20,910 nt of DNA from Thermoplasmata archaeon (GTDB lineage Archaea > Thermoplasmatota > Thermoplasmata > UBA10834): positions 1 through 20,910 of the forward strand of contig JALHSX010000096.1 in assembly GCA_022865445.1 (NCBI GenBank), given 5' to 3'. Each line of letters begins with the position of its first letter. Position 1 is the first letter of the stretch. The translations under genes were made by a program, and so were the position numbers. This document shows, piece by piece, positions 14,813 to 20,910 of the stretch. The notes beneath the pieces are model-generated. The model was not told the DNA's origin and made no database searches. It saw only the letters and a program-made list of their open reading frames with translations.

Positions 14813-16279
14813 CTAGTCGAGACCGTGTGCCTGAATGTCCTTGTCCGCGTTCTTCACAATGGTCTCGAATTCGCGCGCGATGCTCGGAGGAACCGGAGCG
14901 ACCTCGTGCTCTTTCATGATCTTGTCGGCCTTCGCTCTTGCGCGGTCTACAACGCTCTTCTTGCCATCGGCCTCCCAAGCCTCACCCGTCCGCCTGTCGG
15001 TTATGTCGGTGATGAAGTGCTCCTTGTTCAGCCACTGCATCGTATGCCTCTCCGGGAGGAAGCTTCCTCCTGGACCTACCTTCTTTATCAGTTCCACCGC
15101 CAGATGATCGTCATCGACCGTCACACCGTAGGCCAGCCTCGCCATTATCTTGACCATCTCATCGTCTATGACCATCTGTTCGTAGGAGAGCATGGTGACA
15201 TCGTCTAGGAGGCCGAGGCCCGCGATCATGTCGCAGCCGGCGTAGAACTGTGGCAGGCCGCTGGACATCTTCTCGTAGCATGCCTGAGCGCCAGGAAGCT
15301 TGGCTGAGGTCACAATCCCACCGCAGAGTATCGGGAATCCGTAGTGATGGGATAGCTCGCCCGCCCCAGCGGATATCAGAGCCCTCTCAGGCCCTCCGCC
15401 CGCCCAGGTCATGGTCTTCATGTCAAAGGCAGCTCCTCCGGTTCCGTAGATGAAAGGCGACCCGGGAGCCGCGAGCTGGGCCATCGTCAGGCCCGCAAGG
15501 ACTTCCGCGTTGTTGACTATGATGGACCCGGCTAGTGTGACTGGGCCAGTTATCCCGGCCTGGGGCATCCCGTAGAATGATATCGGCACGCCCGCTCGAG
15601 CGAGCACCAAAGCTCCCTCGGTCGAACCGCCGTCGAGTTGCAGCGGTGAGAACGGACAGTGCATGGAGGAGAAGATGGGCCTCCTTCTGAGCGCCTTCTC
15701 GCCTCCGGCAAGCGCAGCGCCAATCTCCGCGAGCCACTTCGCCTCTCGTCTGTGGCTCGTGGTCTCGACCTGCACATGCTTCTCGATGCTGGACAATGCG
15801 ACCTTGAGATCGACAACATGTCGGATGTAGTCCGGCACGTCCTGGCTGCTGACGCAGGGCCAGAATATGTGCGCCGAGTCCAACGCATTCGCGACTTTGC
15901 CGACCATGGCGAGGTCAGCGCTCGTAGACATCCTTCTCTTGCCGGTGTTGAAGTCCATGACGCTAGTGCCGTTCCCATCCGTCGTGCAGAACATTCGCCT
16001 GCCGTCCAAGACGACATCGTATTTCGGATTCCTCGCGCAGAGCGTTATGTTCTTCTTCGCCTTGCGAATCGCCTCCTCAACGAGGTTACCCTGTATCTTG
16101 GCGATGCTAGTCTTGTAATCGACGGATGATCCGGCGTCCTCCAAAAGCTTCAAGCATTCCTTGCTGAAGACCTTGATGCCTGCGTTTTCAAGCACATCCA
16201 GCGTTCCCCAGTGAAGCGATTTCAAATCGTCCTTCTGGAACATGTGGAACGCGATCTTCCCCTTTGGGAATCCGATCAT
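14813..16279 (-). CDS. MttB-superfamily methyltransferase without pyrrolysine
   Basis: This is a homologue of trimethylamine:corrinoid methyltransferase MttB. Members lacking pyrrolysine demethylate quaternary amines such as glycine betaine, proline betaine or carnitine, passing the methyl group to a corrinoid protein. The 488-residue protein is full length with no in-frame TAG. The region GVPISFYGMPQAGITGPVTLAG and the C-terminal ERHTMQWLNKEHF-type block are typical. At the usual Pyl region it reads through GFPILCGGIVTSAKLPGAQA with ordinary residues. ATG 16279 has GGAG about 9 bases upstream. No corrinoid protein or MtbA-like gene is nearby, so the methyl acceptor and the substrate are unknown. 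Confidence 0.85.
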   Translation of the reverse strand: MIGFPKGKIAFHMFQKDDLKSLHWGTLDVLENAGIKVFSKECLKLLEDAGSSVDYKTSIAKIQGNLVEEAIRKAKKNITLCARNPKYDVVLDGRRMFCTTDGNGTSVMDFNTGKRRMSTSADLAMVGKVANALDSAHIFWPCVSSQDVPDYIRHVVDLKVALSSIEKHVQVETTSHRREAKWLAEIGAALAGGEKALRRRPIFSSMHCPFSPLQLDGGSTEGALVLARAGVPISFYGMPQAGITGPVTLAGSIIVNNAEVLAGLTMAQLAAPGSPFIYGTGGAAFDMKTMTWAGGGPERALISAGAGELSHHYGFPILCGGIVTSAKLPGAQACYEKMSSGLPQFYAGCDMIAGLGLLDDVTMLSYEQMVIDDEMVKIMARLAYGVTVDDDHLAVELIKKVGPGGSFLPERHTMQWLNKEHFITDITDRRTGEAWEADGKKSVVDRARAKADKIMKEHEVAPVPPSIAREFETIVKNADKDIQAHGLD

Positions 16280-16300
16280 TTCTTCGCTCTCCTATACATC

Positions 16301-16340
16301 GATATGCTTCGGAAATCCACGCAATTCTGCGAAGCATATC
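16301..16340. promoter_or_regulatory. Perfect 11-bp inverted repeat at the MttB-like promoter
   Basis: GATATGCTTCG (16301-16311) and CGAAGCATATC (16330-16340) are perfect inverted copies separated by 18 bases. A TATA-like TAAATA on the minus strand (16362-16357) predicts RNA start near 16334, so the repeat spans roughly -6 to +33. A dimeric repressor site is the simplest reading; an RNA hairpin in the leader is the alternative. Confidence 0.6.
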
Positions 16341-16356
16341 ACGTAACGATATCAAG

Positions 16357-16362
16357 TATTTA
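16357..16362 (-). promoter_or_regulatory. Candidate TATA box of the MttB-like operon
   Basis: TAAATA on the minus strand lies 78 bases before the ATG at 16279 in the most AT-rich part of the gap. It would start RNA inside the upstream arm of the inverted repeat. Confidence 0.4.
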
Positions 16363-16468
16363 GTTAGTGGGAGCGGAAGCATGAATCGAGCAGTTTTGCG
16401 ACGATACTCTGACCCGAGAATGTTGAGACGCGGCCGGTCGACAGGTTTCGCGGAGAGTTCCGAAAGGC

Positions 16469-16474
16469 TTTAAT
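16469..16474 (+). promoter_or_regulatory. Candidate TATA box of tRNA-Leu
   Basis: TTTAAT lies about 38 bases before the mature tRNA 5' end, which would give a short precursor leader of about 12 bases. A second AT-rich run (ATACATATGG, 16481-16490) lies closer and is an alternative. Confidence 0.4.
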
Positions 16475-16509
16475 CAAGAGATACATATGGTCGGACATCC
16501 AGCCATTCT

Positions 16510-16594
16510 GCGGGGGTAGCCAAGCCCGGTCAACGGCGCCAGATTGAGGGTCTGGTCTCGCAGGAGTCCTTGAGTTCAAATCTCAGCCCCCGCA
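16510..16594 (+). tRNA. tRNA-Leu, anticodon GAG
   Basis: This is a class II tRNA of 85 bases. The acceptor stem GCGGGGG (16510-16516) pairs with CCCCCGC (16587-16593), followed by discriminator A and an encoded CCA (16595-16597). The anticodon stem CCAGA/TCTGG encloses the loop TTGAGGG, giving anticodon GAG, which reads CTC and CTT. A long variable arm (TCTCGCAGGAGT region) and a T arm with TTCAAAT confirm leucine type. There is no intron. It stands alone between the MttB-like gene and the dehydrogenase gene, facing the latter. Confidence 0.95.
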
Positions 16595-16685
16595 CCATCT
16601 TTTCTCCAATGTGTGACTGATCTGATGGAGTCCTCCCGCTGATGCGTTCTGCATTCACACCCAGGTTCATTGTCCCGTCACGGCT

Positions 16686-17693
16686 CTAGCGATGCGGCTG
16701 GGCTGCGAGGTTTCTCAGAATATGCTCGGTGTAGGATTTCGAACCGTGTCGTCCGCCCATGTCCGTCGTCAAGTGGCCCGATGAGTAGAAATCGGACACT
16801 GCACGCTCTATTCTCCATGCGCTCTCCGGAAGTCCGATGTGATTGAGCATCATCGCCCCTGCGAGAACAGCAGCAGTTGGATTCGCAACGCCCTTGCCTG
16901 CGATATCGGGCGCAGAACCATGCGCAGGTTCGAAGACCGAATGCTTCGGCCCGATATTACCTGATGGCGCGAAACCGAGGCCGCCCGCTACACCAGCCGC
17001 CACATCAGACAGGATATCTCCGTAGAGGTTGAGCGTCACGATCACGTCAAACGCTGAAGGGTCTGTCAGGAGCTTCATCGCGGCGGAGTCAACCAGCTGC
17101 TCCGATGCCTGCAAGCCTTTTCCCCTTGTCCTCATCTGTTCCCTGAATATATTGACGAAAAGCCCATCCGACGCGCGCAGAACGTTCGCTTTGTGCACAC
17201 AGGTGATGCCCCGGCGGCCGTTCGCCAACGCATACTGGATAGCGAAATCCACGATCCTCTCAGACCCTTTCTTGGTGACTCTGCGGAGGGTTGTGACCCC
17301 TCCGTCATCGTACACCTCGTTCTGGGTGTACATCCCTTCCGAGTTCTCGCGCACGATGACCACGTCGATGGGCGCCCTGTTGGGCACCTGGACAAGCGTT
17401 CTCACGGGCCTGAGGTTCGCATACAAGTCGAGCTCCTTTCTGAAGCGGAGGACCGGGGGATCGTATTCAGGACCTTCGACTGATGTGATGGCACCGAAAA
17501 GGGAACTGTCACATGACCTCATCAGCTGGAGGGTCTCTGCCGGGAGGTAGCTTCCGACCTTCTCGTAGGCCGCCTGGCCGATGTCTGCGGGGACAAACTC
17601 CAGGTCGTCCGTAGCTCCCTTGACAATGCTCACAGCGCACTCCACGACTTCAGGACCAATGCCGTCTCCGGGGAGCACACAGATGCGCTTCAT
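16686..17693 (-). CDS. Isocitrate/isopropylmalate dehydrogenase family enzyme
   Basis: This is a beta-decarboxylating dehydrogenase. The 335-residue protein shows LPGDGIGPEV at the N-terminus, LRFRKELDLYANLRPVR (substrate loop), RENSEGMYTQ, the conserved Lys in CVHKANVLR, LYGDILSDVAAG with metal-binding Asp, and HGSAPDIAGKGVANP, an NAD-type nucleotide loop. The archaeal paralogues LeuB, AksF (homoisocitrate) and short isocitrate dehydrogenases share these motifs. The substrate loop favours LeuB/AksF over classic Icd but does not settle it. It begins 7 bases after the coiled-coil gene stop, so the two are likely cotranscribed. No clear Shine-Dalgarno precedes the ATG. Confidence 0.88.
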   Translation of the reverse strand: MKRICVLPGDGIGPEVVECAVSIVKGATDDLEFVPADIGQAAYEKVGSYLPAETLQLMRSCDSSLFGAITSVEGPEYDPPVLRFRKELDLYANLRPVRTLVQVPNRAPIDVVIVRENSEGMYTQNEVYDDGGVTTLRRVTKKGSERIVDFAIQYALANGRRGITCVHKANVLRASDGLFVNIFREQMRTRGKGLQASEQLVDSAAMKLLTDPSAFDVIVTLNLYGDILSDVAAGVAGGLGFAPSGNIGPKHSVFEPAHGSAPDIAGKGVANPTAAVLAGAMMLNHIGLPESAWRIERAVSDFYSSGHLTTDMGGRHGSKSYTEHILRNLAAQPHR

Positions 17694-17700
17694 GTCCGCA

Positions 17701-18768
17701 TTACTCTTGCACTAGCTTGGCGAAGTCGACGAAATGCTTCTCCATGCGTGCGATCCTCTTCCTGCTGTCGTGGATGTCCTTCTCCATCTTGGCGGCCATC
17801 TTGCGCATCTCATCAACGAGCTTCTCGGCTTCCTTCTCCAGCTCGCCTATCTTCGAATCGTGGGAGAGTGCCTTCGTTGTGTGTTCCTCGATGCTCCTCT
17901 CCAGGTCGGCCTGCCTCTCCTTTTCCGCGCTCTTCGAGAAGTAGCTCTCCACCTTCGAGTTGAGCATCGTGAGGATGTTGGACACCTTCTCGAGCTGCTT
18001 CTCCAGCCGCTCGATCCTCTCCTGGGCTTCCCCCAGCTTTGAGGTGAGATCGGGTGCCTGGGCTGCCTTTTCCACCTCGAACATCCTCGTCTCGATCATC
18101 TCCAGCTTGTTCTCAGTATTAGCGAGGTTCTTCACGCCGTCGGAGATCTCTTCCAGCAGCTCCTTGTCAGGGAACTCGATGGTCACGTTCCCGGCTCCTG
18201 GGACATACGCCTTGAGAGACTGAAGAGCGGCGATCGCGTCCACCGTCGGGAAGCCTCCCTTGACCCTCCCCTCGAGCCCTCGCAGGGTAGAGACCATCTC
18301 GGTCCCTGTCTTGCCGAGCCACGGATTGGCTTTGACCATCTTCGTGATGTTCTCCATGATGCTCTCCAGCTCGGCGCCACCCTTCGCAAGGTCCGATTTG
18401 TCCATAAGACGGATGTCCCTTAGGGCGTCCCGCTTGCCCCGCTTGTTCCAGTCGCCCAGCGAATGGCCCTCGAACGGAAAGAAACCGGCGAAGTGCTCGA
18501 CCCCTTTGACAATGATCTCCTGAAGGTCGTCCCAGTCCTTCGTGCCTCCGTCGCTCTTGAGCTCCTCCGATGAGTTGAATATCATGCATATGCACCCGTT
18601 GGGAAGCAGGAACGAGTGAATGAAGTACGGCGCCTCCTGTGCGAACTTCGGGTAGGTCTGGGGCTTCTTCTCCTCAATGGCCTCCATGTATGATTTGTAG
18701 TACTCCTTGGCGAAAGCCGCCAGGTCCTGATTCGACGGGATCTCCGGTCCGATCTCCTTGGGGGTCAT
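17701..18768 (-). CDS. Coiled-coil protein of unknown function
   Basis: I do not recognise this family. In 355 residues, a compact N-terminal region at about 1-135 has several aromatic residues (PYFIHSFLLPNGCICMIFN, HFAGFFPFEGHSLGDW). A middle helical region at about 135-195 follows. A long highly charged coiled coil covers about 200-350, with heptad-like Leu/Ile spacing (ERIERLEKQLEKVSNIL, KIGELEKEAEKLVDEM). There is no signal peptide or membrane helix, so it is probably cytoplasmic. The ATG has GGAGG five bases upstream. Its promoter overlaps the end of the deoxyhypusine synthase gene, and it leads a two-gene unit with the dehydrogenase. No function can be assigned. Confidence 0.85.
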   Translation of the reverse strand: MTPKEIGPEIPSNQDLAAFAKEYYKSYMEAIEEKKPQTYPKFAQEAPYFIHSFLLPNGCICMIFNSSEELKSDGGTKDWDDLQEIIVKGVEHFAGFFPFEGHSLGDWNKRGKRDALRDIRLMDKSDLAKGGAELESIMENITKMVKANPWLGKTGTEMVSTLRGLEGRVKGGFPTVDAIAALQSLKAYVPGAGNVTIEFPDKELLEEISDGVKNLANTENKLEMIETRMFEVEKAAQAPDLTSKLGEAQERIERLEKQLEKVSNILTMLNSKVESYFSKSAEKERQADLERSIEEHTTKALSHDSKIGELEKEAEKLVDEMRKMAAKMEKDIHDSRKRIARMEKHFVDFAKLVQE

Positions 18769-18810
18769 GTTTTCCTCCGCCTGTAATGGATATGGAGTAT
18801 TTTCCTCCTC

Positions 18811-18819
18811 GATATTAAT
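18811..18819 (-). promoter_or_regulatory. TATA box of the coiled-coil gene, overlapping the upstream stop codon
   Basis: ATTAATATC on the minus strand includes the TAA stop (18817-18815) of deoxyhypusine synthase. It predicts RNA start near 18788, 20 bases before the coiled-coil gene ATG. Confidence 0.5.
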
Positions 18820-19768
18820 GTCTTCCTGGCCGACCCTCGCCGATCACCGAGCTAGCCAGCATGGGCAGCGTGATCGTGGCGTCGCCTTCCACAGTGATGT
18901 ACTGGGCGTCCTCCTTGACCTTGCCCCAGGAGACTGCTTCCCTTATCCTGGCACCTGAAAGAGATCCGTCCCACTCCTCTGCCGTGGTCAGGTAGACTGC
19001 GTATTCGAGCCCGCCCCGGAACTGGTTCCACCAGATCACGTGATGCTTCGATATGCCGCCGCCCACCATTATCGCGCCCGATTTCTTGGAAGTGAACACG
19101 ATGTCTGAGAGTTCCTGCTCGTCCTTGAGCACATCGATGTTGAAGTCTGGATGCTGTTGCTTGAACAGCCAGAGCTGGGACCCGAAGGCCCCATCCGTGA
19201 TGCCAGGGACATATATCGGTATCTCGTTCCTCGAGGCCCAGTAGAGTATAGACTTCTTGTCGCTGACCCTGAGGCCAAACTCGTGTGCGAGCTGCCTGCT
19301 AGATAGTGTCTTCTTGCCCTCCCTGTATAGTTCCGCGAGGATGGGCTGGATCTTCTGCTCGAGGACGATGCCGTAGCTATCGTTCGGTATCAGTATGTTG
19401 CCCAGCCTGTTGATGCCCTTTCTGTGCAGGTCAGCATCGTCCATCATGAAATCGCCGTGATAGTACTTGCGCCAGACCCTCGCAAGATCGTGATCGAGCG
19501 TACCACAGGTGGTGACGATGACGTCGACGAGTCTGTCCTCCACCAGCTTCCTGATTACTCCTCGAGTACCGGTCGCTATTATGCACGCAGGGAACGATAG
19601 GAAGATCGTGCACTGCCTGTCCCTCATCATCTTTCGGACTATCTCGCAGGCCATGCCAAGCTTCTTCGCGGTGAATCCGCCAGAGGCCAGCATTTGACTT
19701 GTCAGATCTTTGACCTTGGTGTCATCCTTGATCTCTATGTCCGCTATCGGCTTCATCTTCATCTGCAT
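18815..19768 (-). CDS. dys: Deoxyhypusine synthase
   Basis: This enzyme transfers the aminobutyl group of spermidine to a lysine of aIF5A, the first step of hypusine formation. The protein of about 317 residues has an NAD-binding fold with VTTCGTLDHDLAR, GGGISKHHVIWWNQFRGG, AEEWDGSLSGARIREAVSWGK and the active-site Lys (about 283) in SWGK. Length is close to archaeal homologues. I place the start at ATG 19768 (ATGs also at 19762 and 19756) because the minus-strand TATA near 19821 would start RNA near 19797, downstream of the longer reading frame's first ATG at 19819. No Shine-Dalgarno is visible. Confidence 0.94.
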   Translation of the reverse strand: MQMKMKPIADIEIKDDTKVKDLTSQMLASGGFTAKKLGMACEIVRKMMRDRQCTIFLSFPACIIATGTRGVIRKLVEDRLVDVIVTTCGTLDHDLARVWRKYYHGDFMMDDADLHRKGINRLGNILIPNDSYGIVLEQKIQPILAELYREGKKTLSSRQLAHEFGLRVSDKKSILYWASRNEIPIYVPGITDGAFGSQLWLFKQQHPDFNIDVLKDEQELSDIVFTSKKSGAIMVGGGISKHHVIWWNQFRGGLEYAVYLTTAEEWDGSLSGARIREAVSWGKVKEDAQYITVEGDATITLPMLASSVIGEGRPGRH

Positions 19769-19817
19769 GATGTCAAAACCTGGATGCCCATGCTGACTGA
19801 TACAACCGGCCGAAAAC

Positions 19818-19825
19818 ATTTATAG
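19818..19825. promoter_or_regulatory. AT-rich element shared by divergent dys and CBS promoters
   Basis: ATTTATAG reads as a TATA box in both directions (CTATAAAT on the minus strand). It is about 28-35 bases before the CBS-protein ATG at 19853 and about 50 bases before the dys ATG at 19768. It is the only good candidate in the 84-base gap, so both genes may depend on it. Confidence 0.5.
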
Positions 19826-19852
19826 CTTTCCTGCTGATGTTCAGGAGGTACA

Positions 19853-20353
19853 ATGCTGAAAGTCAGAGAGGTCATGACCAAGACAGTCACGACTGTCACG
19901 CCTGACACGCTCGTCAAGGACGCAGCCGCCATACTGGCCTTGCGGAACATATCGGGGGTTCCTGTAGTTGATGGCGGGAAGATAGTTGGTATCTTCAGCG
20001 AAGCCGACGTTCTGAAATCCATCAAGACCACGAAGAAGGACATGCGCCTGATCTACCCTTCCATATCCACACTGGGCATCGCTTTCCAGGAAGAGGTCAC
20101 TCAGAGGGAGATAATCGAGGCATATGAGGAGATCGGCCGGAAACCGGTCAAAGAGATCATGTCCACGCGAGTGGTGACGGTTGCTCCGGACATCCCCATC
20201 AACGAGGTCATCGTCCAGATGGTGCAGAAGAGCATCAACCGGCTCCCCGTGGTAGACAAGAACGTCCTCGTGGGGATAATCACGAGGGGAGATGTCATCC
20301 GCGGTCTGGCAGTCGAGCACGCTGTCGGAGAAGTCGAGGGCAACAAGAGCTAG
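19853..20353 (+). CDS. Two-CBS-domain protein
   Basis: This is a stand-alone pair of CBS domains, which usually bind adenosine nucleotides and act as energy or ligand sensors. In 166 residues CBS1 is at about 1-57 (VREVMTKTVTTVTPDTLVKDAAAIL, ending GIFSEADVLKSI). A linker of about 40 residues follows, then CBS2 at about 95-155 (VKEIMSTRVVTVAPDIPINEV, ending GIITRGDVIRGL). There is no catalytic or DNA-binding domain. The ATG has AGGAGGT three bases upstream. It diverges from dys and converges on the zinc-ribbon gene with only 3 bases between stops. The target is unknown. Confidence 0.9.
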   Translation: MLKVREVMTKTVTTVTPDTLVKDAAAILALRNISGVPVVDGGKIVGIFSEADVLKSIKTTKKDMRLIYPSISTLGIAFQEEVTQREIIEAYEEIGRKPVKEIMSTRVVTVAPDIPINEVIVQMVQKSINRLPVVDKNVLVGIITRGDVIRGLAVEHAVGEVEGNKS

Positions 20354-20356
20354 TCC

Positions 20357-20910
20357 CTACCACTTCAGGAATCCCTTTCTCTTCTTCTCGGGCGTCTTCT
20401 GAAGCTCTTCTTTCGCTGGTGCTTCTCTCAGCTTCCGAGCGATGGGGACTGGCTTGCGCACCTCAGAATCCTTTTCCGCCAGGGGAGACCTCTGTGTCGT
20501 ATCTTCTGCGGGAGCTGCATCCGTCGTGAAGGTGTGTCCGCACTCGAGACATTTCTGGTTCGCGTCAGGATAGACGTAAAGAGATGCTTGACCGCACTTG
20601 CCACACTTCCCGTCGTCGACATGTTTGATGACGCCTAGTTCGAGCCGTTTCTGGTCAAGGTCTTTCTCCATCGCGTCTGTCTTCTCTCGGACTCTTCTGG
20701 CATACTTAGCAGCCGTCACGATATCTTTCCTTGAGAGTGAGTTGCTGATGTTGTCCATGTAGGCCATGCTCTCTTGGACGTTCATGCCATAGCCGGAAGC
20801 TTCCCTGAGGATTGGGCCGTACATCCGCATTGTGAAATCCGCCTTCTCCGTCTGTCTAGTCTCGAGCTCTCTCTGCGCCTTGATGCGCTGAAGGTGTGCG
20901 TCATCTGCAG
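20357..20910 (-). CDS. Coiled-coil/zinc-ribbon protein, 5' end beyond the window
   Basis: The reading frame stays open to base 20910, adding 26 charged codons upstream of the internal ATG at 20830, so the real start lies outside the window. The visible part is about 183 residues. It has a helical, likely coiled-coil region at about 1-95 and a zinc ribbon with pattern CxxC-x14-CxxC (CGKCG ... CLECG). A low-complexity Pro/Lys/Glu tail of about 55 residues ends in basic residues (KKRKGFLKW). There are no membrane segments. I do not recognise a named family; the ribbon suggests nucleic acid or protein binding, but no specific function is supported. Confidence 0.8.
   Translation of the reverse strand, partial: ADDAHLQRIKAQRELETRQTEKADFTMRMYGPILREASGYGMNVQESMAYMDNISNSLSRKDIVTAAKYARRVREKTDAMEKDLDQKRLELGVIKHVDDGKCGKCGQASLYVYPDANQKCLECGHTFTTDAAPAEDTTQRSPLAEKDSEVRKPVPIARKLREAPAKEELQKTPEKKRKGFLKW

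Noticed and set aside
14738..14815. The MttB-like gene ends in TAG, followed by a second in-frame TAG two codons later, with an open frame into the next gene, suggesting pyrrolysine read-through
   Set aside because: The protein is already full length at the first TAG, the read-through tail has no family-like sequence, and TAG is a common stop here.
16188..16382. Short frame running through the MttB-like promoter repeat, considered as a leader peptide
   Set aside because: It overlaps the MttB-like gene start out of frame, begins in the inverted repeat arm and has no biased codon content.
19769..19819. 17-residue N-terminal extension of deoxyhypusine synthase
   Set aside because: Its ATG is at the TATA element, upstream of the expected RNA start, and the extension has no family similarity.
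1..20910. CRISPR arrays, insertion sequences, prophage or toxin-antitoxin genes
   Set aside because: No spaced direct repeats, transposase motifs or phage-like genes were seen; the window reads as core chromosome.

Overview
The window reads as an archaeal chromosome segment. It has an archaeal-type RNase P RNA, a deoxyhypusine synthase, AT-rich TATA boxes at archaeal spacing, and an archaeal-style chemotaxis operon with CheC and CheD. Base composition is moderately GC-rich by eye. A euryarchaeal lineage near Thermoplasmata or methanogens is a low-confidence guess; nothing here fixes the taxon. TAG ends 9 of the 21 protein genes whose stops I could read, so TAG looks like an ordinary stop and not a pyrrolysine codon.

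Layout. Positions 1-318 hold RNase P RNA on the minus strand, cut at its 3' end by the window edge. Positions 465-7354 hold a tight minus-strand chemotaxis operon, transcribed in the order receptor, cheW, cheY, cheB, cheA, cheC, cheD. cheR (7563-8384) is divergent from it. Positions 8433-13694 hold a branched-chain amino acid operon, transcribed ilvB, ilvN, ilvC, FAH-family enzyme, ilvE, followed by an 81-residue unknown gene with its own promoter. Positions 13794-16279 hold an MttB-superfamily methyltransferase followed by a threonine-synthase-like PLP enzyme. A tRNA-Leu(GAG) gene lies at 16510-16594. Positions 16686-18768 hold an unrecognised coiled-coil gene followed by an isocitrate/isopropylmalate dehydrogenase-family gene. 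Deoxyhypusine synthase and a two-CBS-domain protein diverge from one AT-rich element near 19821. A zinc-ribbon/coiled-coil gene runs off the right edge.

The most striking observation is upstream of ilvB. A 28-codon ORF (13694-13608) contains 13 Leu/Val/Ile codons and starts about 28 bases downstream of a TATA box, so its mRNA would be essentially leaderless. It overlaps a strong hairpin that ends 4 bases before the ilvB Shine-Dalgarno, and alternative pairings are possible within the leader. This looks like a leader-peptide attenuator for branched-chain amino acid synthesis, known in bacteria but unexpected in an archaeon. It is inferred from sequence only.

The chemotaxis genes form a complete adaptation set (CheR/CheB methylation, CheC phosphatase, CheD deamidase) around one receptor and one CheA-CheW-CheY relay. 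No archaellum or cheF gene is visible here. The ilv genes cover the shared steps of Val, Leu and Ile synthesis except dihydroxyacid dehydratase. The ketol-acid reductoisomerase has a cofactor loop that suggests NADH use.
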